64,000 nt of DNA from NCBI GenBank assembly GCA_963680875.1, contig OY804579.1, positions 16,011,506-16,075,505 of the forward strand, given 5' to 3'. This DNA comes from Bathymodiolus brooksi. Its lineage: Eukaryota; Mollusca; Bivalvia; Mytilida; Modiolidae. Both the position numbers and the translations under genes were made by a program. The notes under the pieces are model-generated. The model was not told where the DNA came from, made no database searches, and saw only the letters and a program-made list of their open reading frames with translations. Shown here one piece after another: positions 22,301 through 29,397 of the stretch (the stretch's first letter is position 1; every line of letters starts with the position of its first letter).

Positions 22301-23748
22301 TAAAGTTTGAATAATTCTTCACTTATACATTTATTACCCTTGCATTAGGGCAATATCTTGATTTGTTCACCTAAGGAAAGTTGTGTTTCCTGAGGGAATT
22401 CAAGGAAAATCAATTGTTTTATTCTACTTTTGTCTTGTTGAAAATGAAATATTTGATAATTTTCATACTTTCCTTTTAATTTTATAATGACATGGTATTA
22501 ATACAGCAATACAAAGTAACGGCAACATTTAATTTTAACCATTAGGAGATATTAACTGTATTGTGTTTTGATTTTTGTTGGCATAACTTAAAATGCAAGA
22601 CAGTTATATCTATTTTCATGCCATACTGAAAACATGTATTGATAGAGCTAATAATTAAATTGGTCTAAAAAAGACATGAACTTAAATTCTTTTTAAAGTT
22701 TTTATCTTATAAATGCCACAGTAGAGACATGATGTTATATGTTCACTTCAAGGGGTGAATCCATGGGGAGAAGAGATTCAGGTTCTTCTTCAATTGAAGC
22801 TGATCCTCCATGCATGGGGAGTGGCTATATTTGTAAGCAAATATTTTACAAAAGTCTTCTCAAGAACCAGCAATGGAAAAACTACAATATTTGTTGTGCA
22901 GCATCATTGGGATATGTAGATTTAGATTTGTCCAAACAGGATCTAAGAGGTCAGAACCCTTTGGTTCAAAAGGCTTCATAAATGATGAGTAAAAATTTTA
23001 GCCTCTAGTTTGACACCTTATTGGTCTCAACCCCCACAAATCAAGATATCTACTACTGTATTGGACATCTACATGTTATAAAAAGTGCAAATTATCATTG
23101 CATTTCACCTTTAAAAATTGTCACAATTACCGTAGGAATTGTACTTTCGATCTTTATTTGTGTAGTGAATGTGCAAATAGGTTTTAAAGTTTTAAATAAT
23201 ACCATCATGGCTGCACAGTACCAGTAAAAATAAATGTTAAAGCCAGTCCTAATACTCAACAGTAGAACCATACTATCTAGAACTCGGACGAGTCATTTTC
23301 TGGGATAACTCAAAGTAACAATACGATCTGTTTCAGTAATTGTTAGCTAAGGTTACACTGATCAATCAAATCTTTGGCCAAATCAAACAGAAATTGTAGG
23401 TCCTTTTCACCTGGACTTGGTGAGATTTGACTTTGAATGCTGAATGAAATGTTATATTTAGTGATAATATTGAATTATTTTACTTGTACAACCTGCCATT
23501 CTGAACACCTCTATATTGTCAGCTGTACAACCTGCCATTCTGAACACCTCTATATTGTCAGCTGTACTATTGTGTTGAGAGTCTTGTTTTACAAGTGTAT
23601 AGTTAATTAACCTCCAATATTACAGATTGATTTACAAGACGTCAAAGATGAGTACAGGAACTGTTACCAGAAGTCCCTCCATGATGCTGTAGCCTCAGAA
23701 ACAAGTGGAGATTATAAGAAACTACTTCTTGGTATAGTGGGACAGTAA
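7267..23748 (+). CDS. ANXA7/ANXA11-like: Annexin A7/A11-like gene, 11 recognised exons, 5' end missing
   Basis: Annexins are cytosolic proteins that bind acidic phospholipid membranes in a calcium-dependent way; the A7/A11 group has a long disordered Gly/Pro/Tyr-rich N-terminus linked to membrane trafficking and condensate-like assembly. Eleven exons (7267-7341, 8099-8337, 8986-9145, 11465-11559, 14633-14746, 16036-16126, 18234-18313, 19702-19914, 21486-21561, 22090-22202, 23626-23748) join in frame with GT-AG borders to 458 codons plus TAA. Residues 1-139 of this partial product are G/P/Q/Y-rich; four annexin repeats follow from about residue 140. Loop motifs are GMGTDE (repeat I), GIGTKE (II), KKIGTDE (III) and GFGTKD (IV); the C-terminus ends LLLGIVGQ, typical of A7/A11. 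Repeat II has SGHFK where an acidic cap residue is usual, so that calcium site may be weak. No ATG was found: the first listed exon opens in phase 2, so at least one upstream exon is missing. A7 and A11 are not separable from what is seen. Confidence 0.95.
7450..7545 (+). repeat. Partial copy of the GTGTTTAAC short interspersed repeat
   Basis: It contains GGTGTTTAACCTCACTTTCA and AATATTTCAGTTATATCATGG followed by GGTCAGTTTCATTGATGAAG and GGAAACCACTGACCTGCC. It lies in the intron after the first recognised annexin exon. Confidence 0.7.
7900..7975 (-). repeat. Short inverted copy of the GTGTTTAAC repeat
   Basis: The plus strand reads CACCTTCACCATGATATAGC, then TGAAAAATTGCTGAGTTGGC and ATTAAACAACAATCACTCAC, the reverse complement of the family's 5' part ending in a (TCAC)n stretch. 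Only about 75 bases remain. Confidence 0.6.
8099..8337 (+). CDS. Annexin exon b: Gly/Pro-rich N-terminal domain
   Basis: The acceptor is TTTATTTCAG and the donor GTAAGT. It holds 79 whole codons after two bases completing Gly. It contains two tandem copies of [10 protein letters not shown] at the protein level, then further [14 protein letters not shown] and PPQQ segments: a disordered proline/glycine-rich stretch. The internal near-repeat shows this tail can lengthen by local duplication. Confidence 0.93.
8487..8745 (+). repeat. Near full-length copy of the GTGTTTAAC repeat (SINE-like)
   Basis: The copy runs from GTTTAGGTCTAGGGTGTTTA through ATTTCAGTTATATCATGGC, CCGGAGTACCCGGAGAAAAC, TACACCTCACCATGAACGGG and GGTTCAAACTCACAAC to ACGATCACGACCGCGACGG. 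GGTTCAAACTC resembles a tRNA B box and (C/T)GAACGGGGTTC-like pairing is possible, so a tRNA-derived SINE is a reasonable guess, not proven. Confidence 0.7.
8986..9145 (+). CDS. Annexin exon c: linker and start of repeat I
   Basis: The exon follows ATTTACAG and ends before GTATGA. It codes for the last part of the tail ([12 protein letters not shown]) and a linker, then enters annexin repeat I with [19 protein letters not shown]. The last base is the first base of the Gly codon in the GMGT calcium loop, so the intron interrupts that loop. Confidence 0.95.
9190..9830 (+). repeat. GTGTTTAAC repeat split by a nested insertion
   Basis: The 5' part (9190-9342) and 3' part (9719-9830) match the copy at 8487-8745 segment by segment. 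In that copy CATAATG leads directly into the ..GAATACACCTCACCATGA part; here 370 extra bases lie between. Confidence 0.8.
9343..9712. mobile_element. Nested 370-bp insertion with a long hairpin
   Basis: The insert is bounded by ATGTTG at 9337-9342 and 9713-9718, which looks like a 6-bp target duplication. It contains a ~150-base foldback at 9556-9707: arms of about 75 bases (ATACAATACATGTGCACTGT... against ...GCACAAGTATTGTAT, and AAAAGGCGAGGC / GCCTCGCCTTTT at the tip) around an AAA loop, nearly perfect. TATCCTGCA near the left end recurs inverted at 9546-9554. No coding capacity was seen and its class is unknown. Confidence 0.65.
9831..10671. other. Intronic sequence with a fragment of a mytilid-type repeat
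   Basis: There is no exon here. At about 10420-10475 the sequence TTTTGTGCCTGTCCCAAGCC followed by AGGTCCTGGATTTCC is the reverse complement of the GACAGGCACAAAAA segment at 15805-15820. It is a repeat I associate with mytilid genomes. The short ORF at 9891-10079 has no recognisable features. Confidence 0.45.
10672..11430 (+). repeat. Minisatellite, 32-bp unit, about 24 copies
   Basis: The unit is ACATGAAGACATATGGGAGG followed by TTAATAAATAGC. Variants differ at GGTT/GGCT, at ATAT/ACAT, and by a missing AT (30-bp units). Copies are contiguous with no spacers. It sits in the annexin intron before exon 11465-11559. Confidence 0.95.
11465..11559 (+). CDS. Annexin exon d: repeat I core
   Basis: After ATTTTTAG, the exon completes Gly and reads [20 protein letters not shown], then [11 protein letters not shown]. 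This is repeat I helices A to C. The donor is GTAAGT. The upstream minisatellite ends only about 34 bases before this exon. Confidence 0.95.
11662..14052 (+). repeat. Minisatellite of mixed 36- and 38-bp units, about 64 copies
   Basis: The long unit is CAGTTAAACCTGCTTTAGTG + ACCACCTCTATTAAGTTA (38) and the short one ends ATTAATA (36). Units are almost identical, with rare substitutions such as CTGATTTAG, AACATGC, GTGATCAC and CTGTTAAG. It occupies the intron between exons 11465-11559 and 14633-14746. Confidence 0.95.
11662..14187. mobile_element. TIR element whose left end is expanded into a minisatellite
   Basis: TA flanks both ends (11660-11661 and 14188-14189). The left end is CAGTTAAACCTG and the right end, inverted, is CAGTCAAACCTG. 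The left ~2.4 kb is the tandem array at 11662-14052. The right part (14053-14187) is single copy and includes AATTAAACCTGTATTAAGCG and ACCACCTGTCTTATGTGACC, a diverged, unexpanded version of the unit. There is no transposase. Confidence 0.65.
14188..14632. other. Intron remainder before annexin exon e
   Basis: This is AT-rich intronic sequence between the TIR element and the acceptor at 14631-14632. No repeat or RNA gene was recognised. Confidence 0.5.
14633..14746 (+). CDS. Annexin exon e: end of repeat I, start of repeat II
   Basis: The acceptor is GTGTTTCAG and the donor GTAAGT, with 38 whole codons. It reads [20 protein letters not shown] and then [24 protein letters not shown] provides the acidic cap residue for the repeat I loop, and [10 protein letters not shown] is a strong A7/A11-type signature at the repeat I/II border. 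Confidence 0.96.
15093..15411 (+). repeat. Five tandem copies of a 64-bp unit
   Basis: TGACACCTATAGATAGA recurs at 15093, 15157, 15221, 15285 and 15348 (spacing 64, 64, 64, 63), with TTACTTACTTGACAATCAGT and TTGACACACTGTCTAAAACA in each. It lies in the annexin intron 14747-16035. Confidence 0.9.
15530..15600 (-). repeat. Short inverted copy of the GTGTTTAAC repeat
   Basis: The plus strand reads ACGATATAACTGAAATACTG, CTAAAGTTGGTGTTAAACAC and CAATCAATCAAT, the reverse complement of the family's 5' end. About 70 bases remain. Confidence 0.65.
15660..15900. repeat. Mytilid-type interspersed repeat fragment
   Basis: It contains CACTTACCTTCACTCACTGA, CATTGAAATCCAAAGTCTGG and GACAGGCACAAAAACGTAGC, then GGGGTCCCAACCCCCTCTTG. 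Related, more decayed sequence occurs at about 26090-26190 and, inverted, at 10420-10475; the AGTCAACAATTCC start also recurs near 5800. It probably derives from a retroelement; the class is not resolved. Confidence 0.5.
16036..16126 (+). CDS. Annexin exon f: repeat II calcium loop
   Basis: After TATTTCCAG, the exon reads [18 protein letters not shown] and then [12 protein letters not shown], ending with one base of a split His codon before GTAAGA. GIGT is the repeat II loop. An apparent 119-codon ORF from 15690 runs into this exon in another frame and is not coding. Confidence 0.95.
16127..17148. other. Intronic sequence after annexin exon f
   Basis: There is no coding exon. It contains a 26-bp duplication (GTGAGCCATATTGTTATCAT, copies at about 16335-16386) and AT-rich runs. 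The A/T palindrome near 16845-16870 is simple sequence. Confidence 0.5.
17149..17896 (-). mobile_element. hAT-like element with zinc-finger fragment
   Basis: The left terminus is CAGGGCTCTACAATTCATAC; the right terminus, inverted, is AGGGCTATACAATGCGACC, giving about 19 pairable bases. A degenerate flanking duplication (TTAAATGG / TTAATGG) is possible. A minus-strand ORF at 17343-17597 (84 codons) contains [20 protein letters not shown] followed by [11 protein letters not shown]. The W-L-x(9)-MYC-x2-C pattern resembles the TTF/BED-like zinc finger at the N-terminus of hAT-related (KIAA1586/ZNF862-type) transposases. The catalytic region is absent, so this is a deletion derivative. Confidence 0.55.
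17343..17597 (-). pseudogene. Zinc-finger fragment of a hAT-type transposase
   Basis: An 84-codon ORF on the minus strand within the TIR element. Its recognisable part is [20 protein letters not shown], a tryptophan followed by a Cys-x2-Cys pair as in TTF-type zinc fingers. Nothing after it resembles the RNase-H-like or dimerisation domains. The first codons ([16 protein letters not shown]) may not be original. The family assignment is by eye and tentative. Confidence 0.45.
18234..18313 (+). CDS. Annexin exon g: end of repeat II
   Basis: The acceptor is TATTCCACAG and the donor GTACAT. It completes His and reads [20 protein letters not shown] then LVSAST. SGHFK lacks the usual acidic residue of the cap position, as far as an unaligned reading can tell. 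Confidence 0.94.
18727..18887. repeat. Foldback (inverted repeat) element
   Basis: Left arm 18727-18795 pairs with right arm 18817-18887 around a ~21-base loop. The inner part is almost perfect (GTAAGATTTAAATTGTATC / GATACGATTTAAATCTTAC), with ATGAGACACGAGGG / CCGAGGGTGTCTCA and GGTCAAAAACCGGAAGAGG / CCTTTCATGGTGTTTGACTC outside. The 87-codon minus-strand ORF across it is a by-product. Confidence 0.7.
19151..19214 (+). repeat. Three copies of a 21-bp unit
   Basis: GGTAGTAATATCAGACTGAC recurs at 19151, 19172 and 19193. It is intronic; the 61-codon ORF reading through it is not a gene. Confidence 0.85.
19702..19914 (+). CDS. Annexin exon h: repeat II/III linker and most of repeat III
   Basis: The largest repeat exon, 71 whole codons, follows ATGTTACAG and ends before GTACTA. 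It begins [20 protein letters not shown] and includes [20 protein letters not shown] and [18 protein letters not shown]. The repeat III loop is KKIGTDE rather than GxGT, as is usual in this repeat of A7/A11. A short ORF starting at 19666 reads through the acceptor; its first codons are intronic. Confidence 0.96.
19956..21269 (-). mobile_element. pogo/Tigger-like TIR element, deletion derivative
   Basis: TA flanks both ends (19954-19955, 21270-21271). The left end is CAGTATAACCTCGTTAAACC; the right end, inverted, is CAGTAAAACCCTGCTTTATT with CCGCCAAACTCGCG inside. TTGGCG-type subterminal motifs recur at both ends (TTTGGCGATAAACTGAG; CGAGTTTGGCGGTGAATCG). A minus-strand transposase N-terminus remnant lies at 20750-20873. 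At 1.3 kb it is too short for a full transposase gene. It lies in the annexin intron 19915-21485, opposite in coding sense to the host gene. Confidence 0.65.
20750..20873 (-). pseudogene. Decayed N-terminus of a CENP-B/pogo-type transposase
   Basis: From an ATG at 20873 (minus strand) the reading frame gives MSTPKRKRN, and after a one-base shift the next frame gives [20 protein letters not shown] and then [11 protein letters not shown] up to a stop at 20750-20752. A basic start followed by L-x-L-x-x-K-x-E-I-V-E-I is the form of the CENP-B-like helix-turn-helix that opens pogo/Tigger transposases. The shift and the missing DDE region show it is dead. Position inside a TA-flanked TIR element supports the call. 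Confidence 0.45.
21486..21561 (+). CDS. Annexin exon i: end of repeat III
   Basis: After CTGTTTCAG, the exon reads [20 protein letters not shown] then GFKAL, ending with one base of a split Val codon before GTATTT. SGDLED supplies the acidic cap residue of repeat III. The intron upstream is occupied by the pogo-like element at 19956-21269. Confidence 0.94.
21562..22089. other. Annexin intron without recognised features
   Basis: This is AT-rich intronic sequence between exons i and j. No repeat family, RNA gene or coding segment was recognised. Confidence 0.5.
22090..22202 (+). CDS. Annexin exon j: repeat IV calcium loop
   Basis: After CCATTTCAG, the exon completes Val and reads [20 protein letters not shown] then [23 protein letters not shown] is the repeat IV loop, and NRPxxFAxRL is the conserved start of repeat IV. 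The donor is GTATGA. Confidence 0.95.
22203..23625. other. Last annexin intron
   Basis: No exon is recognised. A 39-bp tandem duplication (TGTACAACCTGCCATTCTGA...) lies at about 23486-23563. Short ORFs at 22739-22981 and 23021-23227 have no recognisable features. Confidence 0.5.
23626..23748 (+). CDS. Annexin exon k: C-terminus and stop
   Basis: After AATATTACAG, the exon reads [20 protein letters not shown], passes [15 protein letters not shown], and ends at TAA (23746-23748). TSGDY holds the repeat IV cap residue, and ending at VGQ without extension is typical of A7/A11. Candidate AATAAA signals lie at 24756 and 25074; which is used cannot be told. Confidence 0.96.
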   Translation: MDLQDVKDEYRNCYQKSLHDAVASETSGDYKKLLLGIVGQ

Positions 23749-23959
23749 AGCTAATTACAGACATTTGTAAACCTGTTGAAGTTACCATGCATTATCCAAG
23801 AGGAAATTAATGAAGATATGCTTTGTTAATATATTCATTTGCTAGATATAAATTTTGTTCATAAACCTCTAGTTCATAGTTTACACTATTGCAAATTGCC
23901 ATTGCAGAAACTGTAACCAAATTAGAACTGGCCAATGACATTGTATCAATTTATCTATG

Positions 23960-24775
23960 AATGTGCAGTAGTAACTATTTACCCACAATTCCTCAGTTTC
24001 TGAAGTTTTGTCAACATTTCACATTACTGGACCAGTTTGAACCAAACTTCGCAGAAATGATGTTTATGGACCTCTCTACAAAAGTTTATAATTCCGTCTT
24101 GATTCTGCAAACAAATTGCTGCCATTCATATGGGCAATTCTTGGTTCTGATTGGCTGAAATTTGTTTAAATCTTCTCCTATGAAACTAATGGGCCAATTG
24201 GAACCAAACTTTGTAGGAATGATGTTTGGGAAGTTCTCTATAGAGATCATTCTTCATTTTATTATGATCCTACAAAAACATGGCCACCACTGGCATTTCT
24301 TGGTTCTGATTGGCTGAAACTTTGAAATTCTTCTCCTCTGATACTACAATTTGAGTGACTTGTAACTTACAAATAATGTATATGAAGTCCTCCACATGAA
24401 TTACTCATTTTGAATGGATCTGGACAAAAACATAGCCACCATGGGCAATTCTTATTTTTGATTGACAGAAATTTAAAAAAGTCTTTTCCTATGAAACTGT
24501 TAGCCCAAAATGATTTGTAACTTAGTTGCAATGACGTTTGTTGGGTCCTTTACAGAAATTCCTCAATTTGTCATGGTACAGCAAAAAACATGGCCACCAA
24601 TGATAATTCTTGTTTTTGGATTGGCTGAAACTTTAAAAATTGTCTCTGAAACTACTGGTCCAAATGATGCATTTAAATACCTCTACAAAGATATCTCATT
24701 TAATCTTGTTTTGGTGGAAAACACAGATGCAAAGGGCAACTCTTGTCTCTGACATAATAAACTTGCTTGAACCAA
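23960..24775 (+). repeat. Old, diverged pearl-like tandem core, about four ~157-bp monomers
   Basis: TTCTTGGTTCTGATTGGCTG recurs with decay at about 24139, 24298, 24450 and 24608. Between copies are CTTCTCCTATGAAACT, ACCAAACTTTGTAGGAATGA and CATGGCCACCA, the same motif order as the arrays at 39766 and 43629 (CCAATCAGAAACAAGAATTG, CGGCCATGTTTG). It begins about 210 bases after the annexin stop codon and may be part of the 3' UTR. GTGAGCCTCTAGTTTTAGAG at about 24813 resembles an inverted element head. Confidence 0.6.
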
Positions 24776-25013
24776 AGCAGTGCATGAATAACCAGGTGGG
24801 GATTCAGGGTCAGGTGAGCCTCTAGTTTTAGAGAACAATTAAATTTCTACCCTATTATCACATTATATTTTTTTAAAATACATGTAATGTACAATCTTGT
24901 TACGTTGTATTAACTGATTGTTTGAATATTAAAATCGGGGTAAATGTTAAACTGTCCTAAGAAGACACTGTTGAATCTTACATCTTTTGTTATAATAATA
25001 TTGTTATTACATG

Positions 25014-25176
25014 CAGAGATGAAAGTTTTCCTCTGATCAGCAGATTTCCTCTTTTTTGAGTAAAATATTTGGAAATAAAATGGGGCAAACTTGGTCCAAA
25101 ATGCTAGAAAATGAAGGATTAGGGCCACTTTATAGAGGGTGTCATCTGTCTTGATCAGTGAGAACTTTCATCTCTG
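25014..25176. mobile_element. Small TIR element (MITE)
   Basis: The left end is CAGAGATGAAAGTTTTCCTC(TGATCA); the right end, inverted, is CAGAGATGAAAGTTCTCACTGATCA-like (AGTGAGAACTTTCATCTCTG on the plus strand). About 25 bases pair with two or three mismatches. It is 163 bp long, non-coding, and its superfamily is not resolved. Confidence 0.65.
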
Positions 25177-26550
25177 TATATATGTTATCTGATGCAATAC
25201 TGTATATAAGCTACATATCGTTTTTAATTATATTAATATTAAATATATTGTTGTAATTTACATGTAGTCAACACTAAATGAAACTTTTCTATTACATGTT
25301 ATTTCTTCATTATTTTTATTTGAAATTTATATTTGCATAAATAATAGTTAACTTTAGATTTGTTATAAATAGTCTGCCAGGAAAATTGTCATAATATTTT
25401 AATATATACCTGTATATAAAGGGAATTAATTGCAAAAACATGATAACAGCAAAATTCAATTTATGCAAACAAAGAATAAAATTTTGTGAACATTTCATGT
25501 GAATCTAGTAATCAATACTTTCCATGAGTTCAAAAGTAGGGTGGTGATATATTGTGTGGCAATTAAATTATACATAATTTTTATTAAAATTTGGAACTGG
25601 GGAAAGTGACAGCAAAAATATATTCCTAGAGCAACATGAAAATAAACCATGAAAGTTTCTGCAATTTTTCAATTAAAAAAAAATTAATTGAACATATTTT
25701 ATTGCTCAAAATTTTGGATTGGCTCGTCATTTAAAAGACATTTATAGATGTTTAATAAGGTTTTGAATAAATAAAAAAAAATGTAAGCATAAAAAAATAT
25801 TTTTGTTTTACTTTGATTGAAGCAATTTTGGAAATGTTGTTTAACAAAATACTGACATCTAACTTTACTTTTGATTAATTACATTTGTATTAAAACACTC
25901 ATACTGAAAAACAGTCAGCAGAATTGTAAAATAATGGCAAATTATATTCACTGTAATGGTATGCAGATTATTATTTATGATAAACCTTTAATTTTACGTT
26001 AGCACAGCCAAGATATAGAATCTATGAAAATGAAATTTTTGCAGAAGTGTTGAAATAAATGATGAATGATGTAACATGCCATATGTGCAAAAGAATTCTT
26101 TTCTGTAACTCTTGACTCACTGAACACAAAAAAGACATGTTTGAAATCCGAGTCCTGGTTTTGGACAGGAACAAAAATGCTGTGATCTGAAAATAATTTA
26201 CCAAATTTTGTATGTAATATATTGTGTTTCAGATGCATATATAGTTCTACCAAATACAGGCCAAGTTGTGTATTTTAATTCTCATTTATGACATGACCTA
26301 AAACAAAATTTGAAAGTCTATAAAGAAATAATCAACTATCAACCCTATTCTGGTTACGACAATGAAGAACTTTTATTGTACATTTGTATACACGTATATA
26401 ATGATGTAACAAAGAGATTGTAATTTGTTGTTGTGATATGAATCATTTTTACACTTAACATTTCTTTTTTTTTACCATATTATGGTTTGGGATTTTCTAG
26501 TTATACAATTATACAAATAAATTTATAAAAATTTCAGCTCTTTTAATAGG
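25177..26550. other. AT-rich intergenic DNA
   Basis: No gene is recognised. A decayed relative of the repeat at 15660-15900 lies at about 26090-26190 (TTGACTCACTGAACACAAAA, GAAATCCGAGTCCTGG, GGACAGGAACAAAAATGC). The short minus-strand ORFs here are chance or repeat-derived. Confidence 0.5.
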
Positions 26551-26780
26551 CTACATTAATTCCTATGACAAGCTACAACAATTCTTATGACAAACTACAA
26601 CAATTCCTATGACAAACTACAACAATTCCTATGACAAATTACAGCAATTCCTATGACAAACTACAAGAATTATCTATAACAAACTACAACAATTGCTATG
26701 ACAAACTACAACTATTGCTATGAGAGGCTACAACAAATTTTGTGATGAGCTCCAACGAATCCTATGACAAGCTCCAATAC
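26551..26780 (+). repeat. Degenerate 22-bp tandem repeat, about 10 copies
   Basis: The unit is CAATTCCTATGACAAACTAC + AA. Central copies are nearly identical; outer copies (GAGAGGCTACAAC, GATGAGCTCCAACG) are diverged, as expected when an array turns over from the middle. Confidence 0.85.
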
Positions 26781-27049
26781 AATGAAAAACAAAAAATACC
26801 AGACTGTTAGAACAGTTCCAAAGTCTAATTGGAAAATTGTAGAAATTGGCAAAATCAATATCCCTAACACACATAAACATGACCATTCTCTGTCTTGGCT
26901 TGATACAGACACATCAGTAAAAAGTGGAGGGGTTATACTATAGTTTTATGGGCACATGAAATGAGGTAGAGGAAGCTGTTTCTGTTGTTTCTTTTGTCTG
27001 GAGTTCTTTGGGGTATATTAATAAGAGTTTAAAGATACCAAAGTGGTAA

Positions 27050-27700
27050 TCAGAATCTGTATATCAAAGAAGAACAGACAACACAATGGCCAAAAGTACA
27101 AAAGGACAAAGATCTACAAAGCATACATATAAAACTAAAGATTGAGTAGCACGAACCCCACTAAAAACTGGGGGTGAACTCAGGTGCTCCGGAAGGGTAG
27201 GCAGTTCCTGCTCCTCTAGTGGCACCCGTCATGTTAATCTAGTTACAAATCCGGTGATAAGTCATGAATGAGGAAAGGACCGGGAAGTATTTACGACAAG
27301 TGGAACATATCTGTGGTCATTTGTGAAACAGATATTACAAAACGGTCAACTAAGTCATGGTGGCGACTAAGCTTTTCGAAGTGATGACTTCAACTTAACC
27401 AAGAGGAACCCTTGGTTCAGTAGCTTCATTGTAAGCAGCAACCCTATATCAAGGAAATCCTCATAGGAACCACATGCTCTGGAATATCGTATCAACTGAG
27501 AGATATATACTCCATATACAGGTGCTGCTGAAATGTTGCTGCATATAAATGGAATCCAATTAGCAAAGTTTGGATTGTTAATTGACCTGAATATGAGATT
27601 GAAGGCTTTACCTTCTGTAATGCTTCTGTCTGACAGTTTTTATATGAATTCTGCCTCGTATGAATAAAGTGAGAGATCACAAGGAGAGTAGTACAGTTTG
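27050..27700 (-). pseudogene. Decayed retroelement polyprotein fragment, bivalve-type
   Basis: On the minus strand an ATG-less open segment from about 27548 to 27369 reads FICSNISAAPVYGVYISQLI, RYSRACGSYEDFLDIGLLLT and MKLLNQGFLLVKLKSSLRKA before a stop. Further down, the frame TRGAGTAYPSGAPEFTPSF appears near 27150-27230. I associate these segments with the C-terminal part of a reverse-transcriptase ORF that is very abundant in bivalve, particularly mytilid, genomes. Stops and frame changes show decay. Whether the parent is Penelope-like, non-LTR or another class is not resolved. Confidence 0.6.
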
Positions 27701-27707
27701 TTCCCAT

Positions 27708-28593
27708 GAGGATGCCTATGATATGTTATCGATAGGAATACTGATAACTTCATTTTATGTGTAGCAACGTTTTCCTATATTTTCATACTTGACAAAATAA
27801 ATTTATTTGTGACCCAAAACTATGAATATGTATATCTTGCCTCCATGACAAGTATGTTGTTGTCCCTACAGACAAGGCCCCTAACAATATTGATTTTGTA
27901 TGTAAACCACATTACATAGGAATTATATATTGACAAACCACTTGACAATCCTAAATATACCCCCCCTCCCGCCCCCAAAAAAACCAAAACAATTCTGAAC
28001 AATTATAAATAAGTTTTGTATTCCTTTGACATTTCGACCAAAGATGAAGAACTGTATCTTCTATCACTCTATTGGATACCTAAATTACATATATAAGTGT
28101 CCTTACAAATAACATTATATTGCTGTCAAGGTGTGCTAAATGGTCCACAAAATCACTTCCTTCTTATCAAGTCTCTCAATCAGCCGTTAATAAATGTAAA
28201 ATTAATACATAGCAAAAAAAATTAAAATTTTCCAACGATTGAAAAAAACTAACAGGTTATCGCAAGGGTAATTGTACTGCTCAATTAAATGGAATGATGA
28301 GAAAATAGTTGCAGTATCTTTAAATCTGAAAAGTAGTCTTAATTTAATGATAACACCATGGACAGTTACACCACAGACAAACGGGCAAGTATTTTCAGGA
28401 TGAAATGAAAATAATTTCTCCCTGGCTATATTTTATATGATTTTGGTTGATATTTGGCTTTTAATTGTGTAATAACAGAAAAGGATGTGTATTTTGATAA
28501 TGACCCAATGGGCTTCAGGGTTACTGTGCTACTCTATGAATGCTGTGAATCAAATGTGGATTATAAAAAATTATAAAGATCTGTTAGAATACA
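27708..28593. other. AT-rich intergenic DNA
   Basis: No gene is recognised. A C-rich patch (ACCCCCCCTCCCGCCCCC) lies at about 27959-27977. The rest is simple AT-rich sequence. Confidence 0.5.
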
Positions 28594-29009
28594 TTCTTCT
28601 TCTTCCAGGTGTAGTGCAAAACCAATAAAGTATTCTCACACTTTTGAGTGGGGGTGACGTCTATGTACAGTGCAGGTTAAAAGGATAAAAACAGCCATCA
28701 ATTTACATGAGAGTTGCCTTAGACAGCTGAGCCTTTAAGCTGTCTCGGGTGTCTGCTTCCACCACACTTCCCGGTAGTTGGTTCCAGAGGCATATGGCTT
28801 GTGGAAAAAATGATGTACTGTACGTATACATTAGTTCTTGTGTGTGGTACCAGGAATCGCAGTGAATGGGCTCTGGTTCGAAGAGAGGTGCGGTTGAGAT
28901 GGTGTTCCGCTGGTATATCAACAAGGTTGTACACTATGCGGTACATCATCACTGTCTGGGTGTACGCTCGTCTGTTCTGTACATGTGTCTGTCACTGGAG
29001 TTGCTGTAG
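28594..29009 (-). pseudogene. 3' fragment of a non-LTR retrotransposon (LINE)
   Basis: Minus-strand frames give LQQLQ-stop-QTHVQNRRAYTQTV then MMYRIVYNLVDIPAEHHLNR and LVPHTRTNVYVQ, shift by one base near 28820-28830, and continue SFFPQAICLWNQLPGSVVEA then DTRDSLKAQL. SFFP-x-A-x-x-LWN-x-LP is the conserved end of many LINE reverse transcriptases (CR1/Jockey-like clades). A 3' untranslated stretch follows and ends in a GGAAGAAGAAGAA tail (plus-strand TTCTTCTTCTTCC at 28594-28606). It has one frameshift and one in-frame stop, so it is a dead, 5'-truncated copy. Confidence 0.75.
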
Positions 29010-29397
29010 CATGGCAACTTACAATCAAGGTCACTCTAGATCTTCTAATGCAAAAATATTAAAACATTCGACTTCTCTACTATTTTGGTGTCTACAAATT
29101 TTTCTTAACGGATACCCCTTGAAAAAGTAACAGAAAAGAAGTTTTGTCGATTTATTATAAACCAATAATCAACATATCGTTTTTATTTGACATGACTACA
29201 AATGAATACCTTTTGCTGATTTAATATCATTATAATGAACGTAATTTACAAATTCCAACAGATGGCTGTTCGCGGGAATTATGAAGTACAGCTATGACAG
29301 CCAAGGGAGAAGAGGAGGATAAGTGGATCGTAATCCTCGGCCAATGAAGATGTTAAATAGTTTGATCTTGTATTTTACAATGACTTTGTATAATAGA
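29010..29397. other. Spacer between the LINE fragment and the 17-bp array
   Basis: No gene or repeat was recognised. The 17-bp array begins abruptly after TTTTACAATGACTTTGTATA. Confidence 0.5.

Noticed and set aside
28801..29130. 109-codon plus-strand ORF
   Set aside because: It is the antisense shadow of the LINE reverse-transcriptase remnant on the minus strand.
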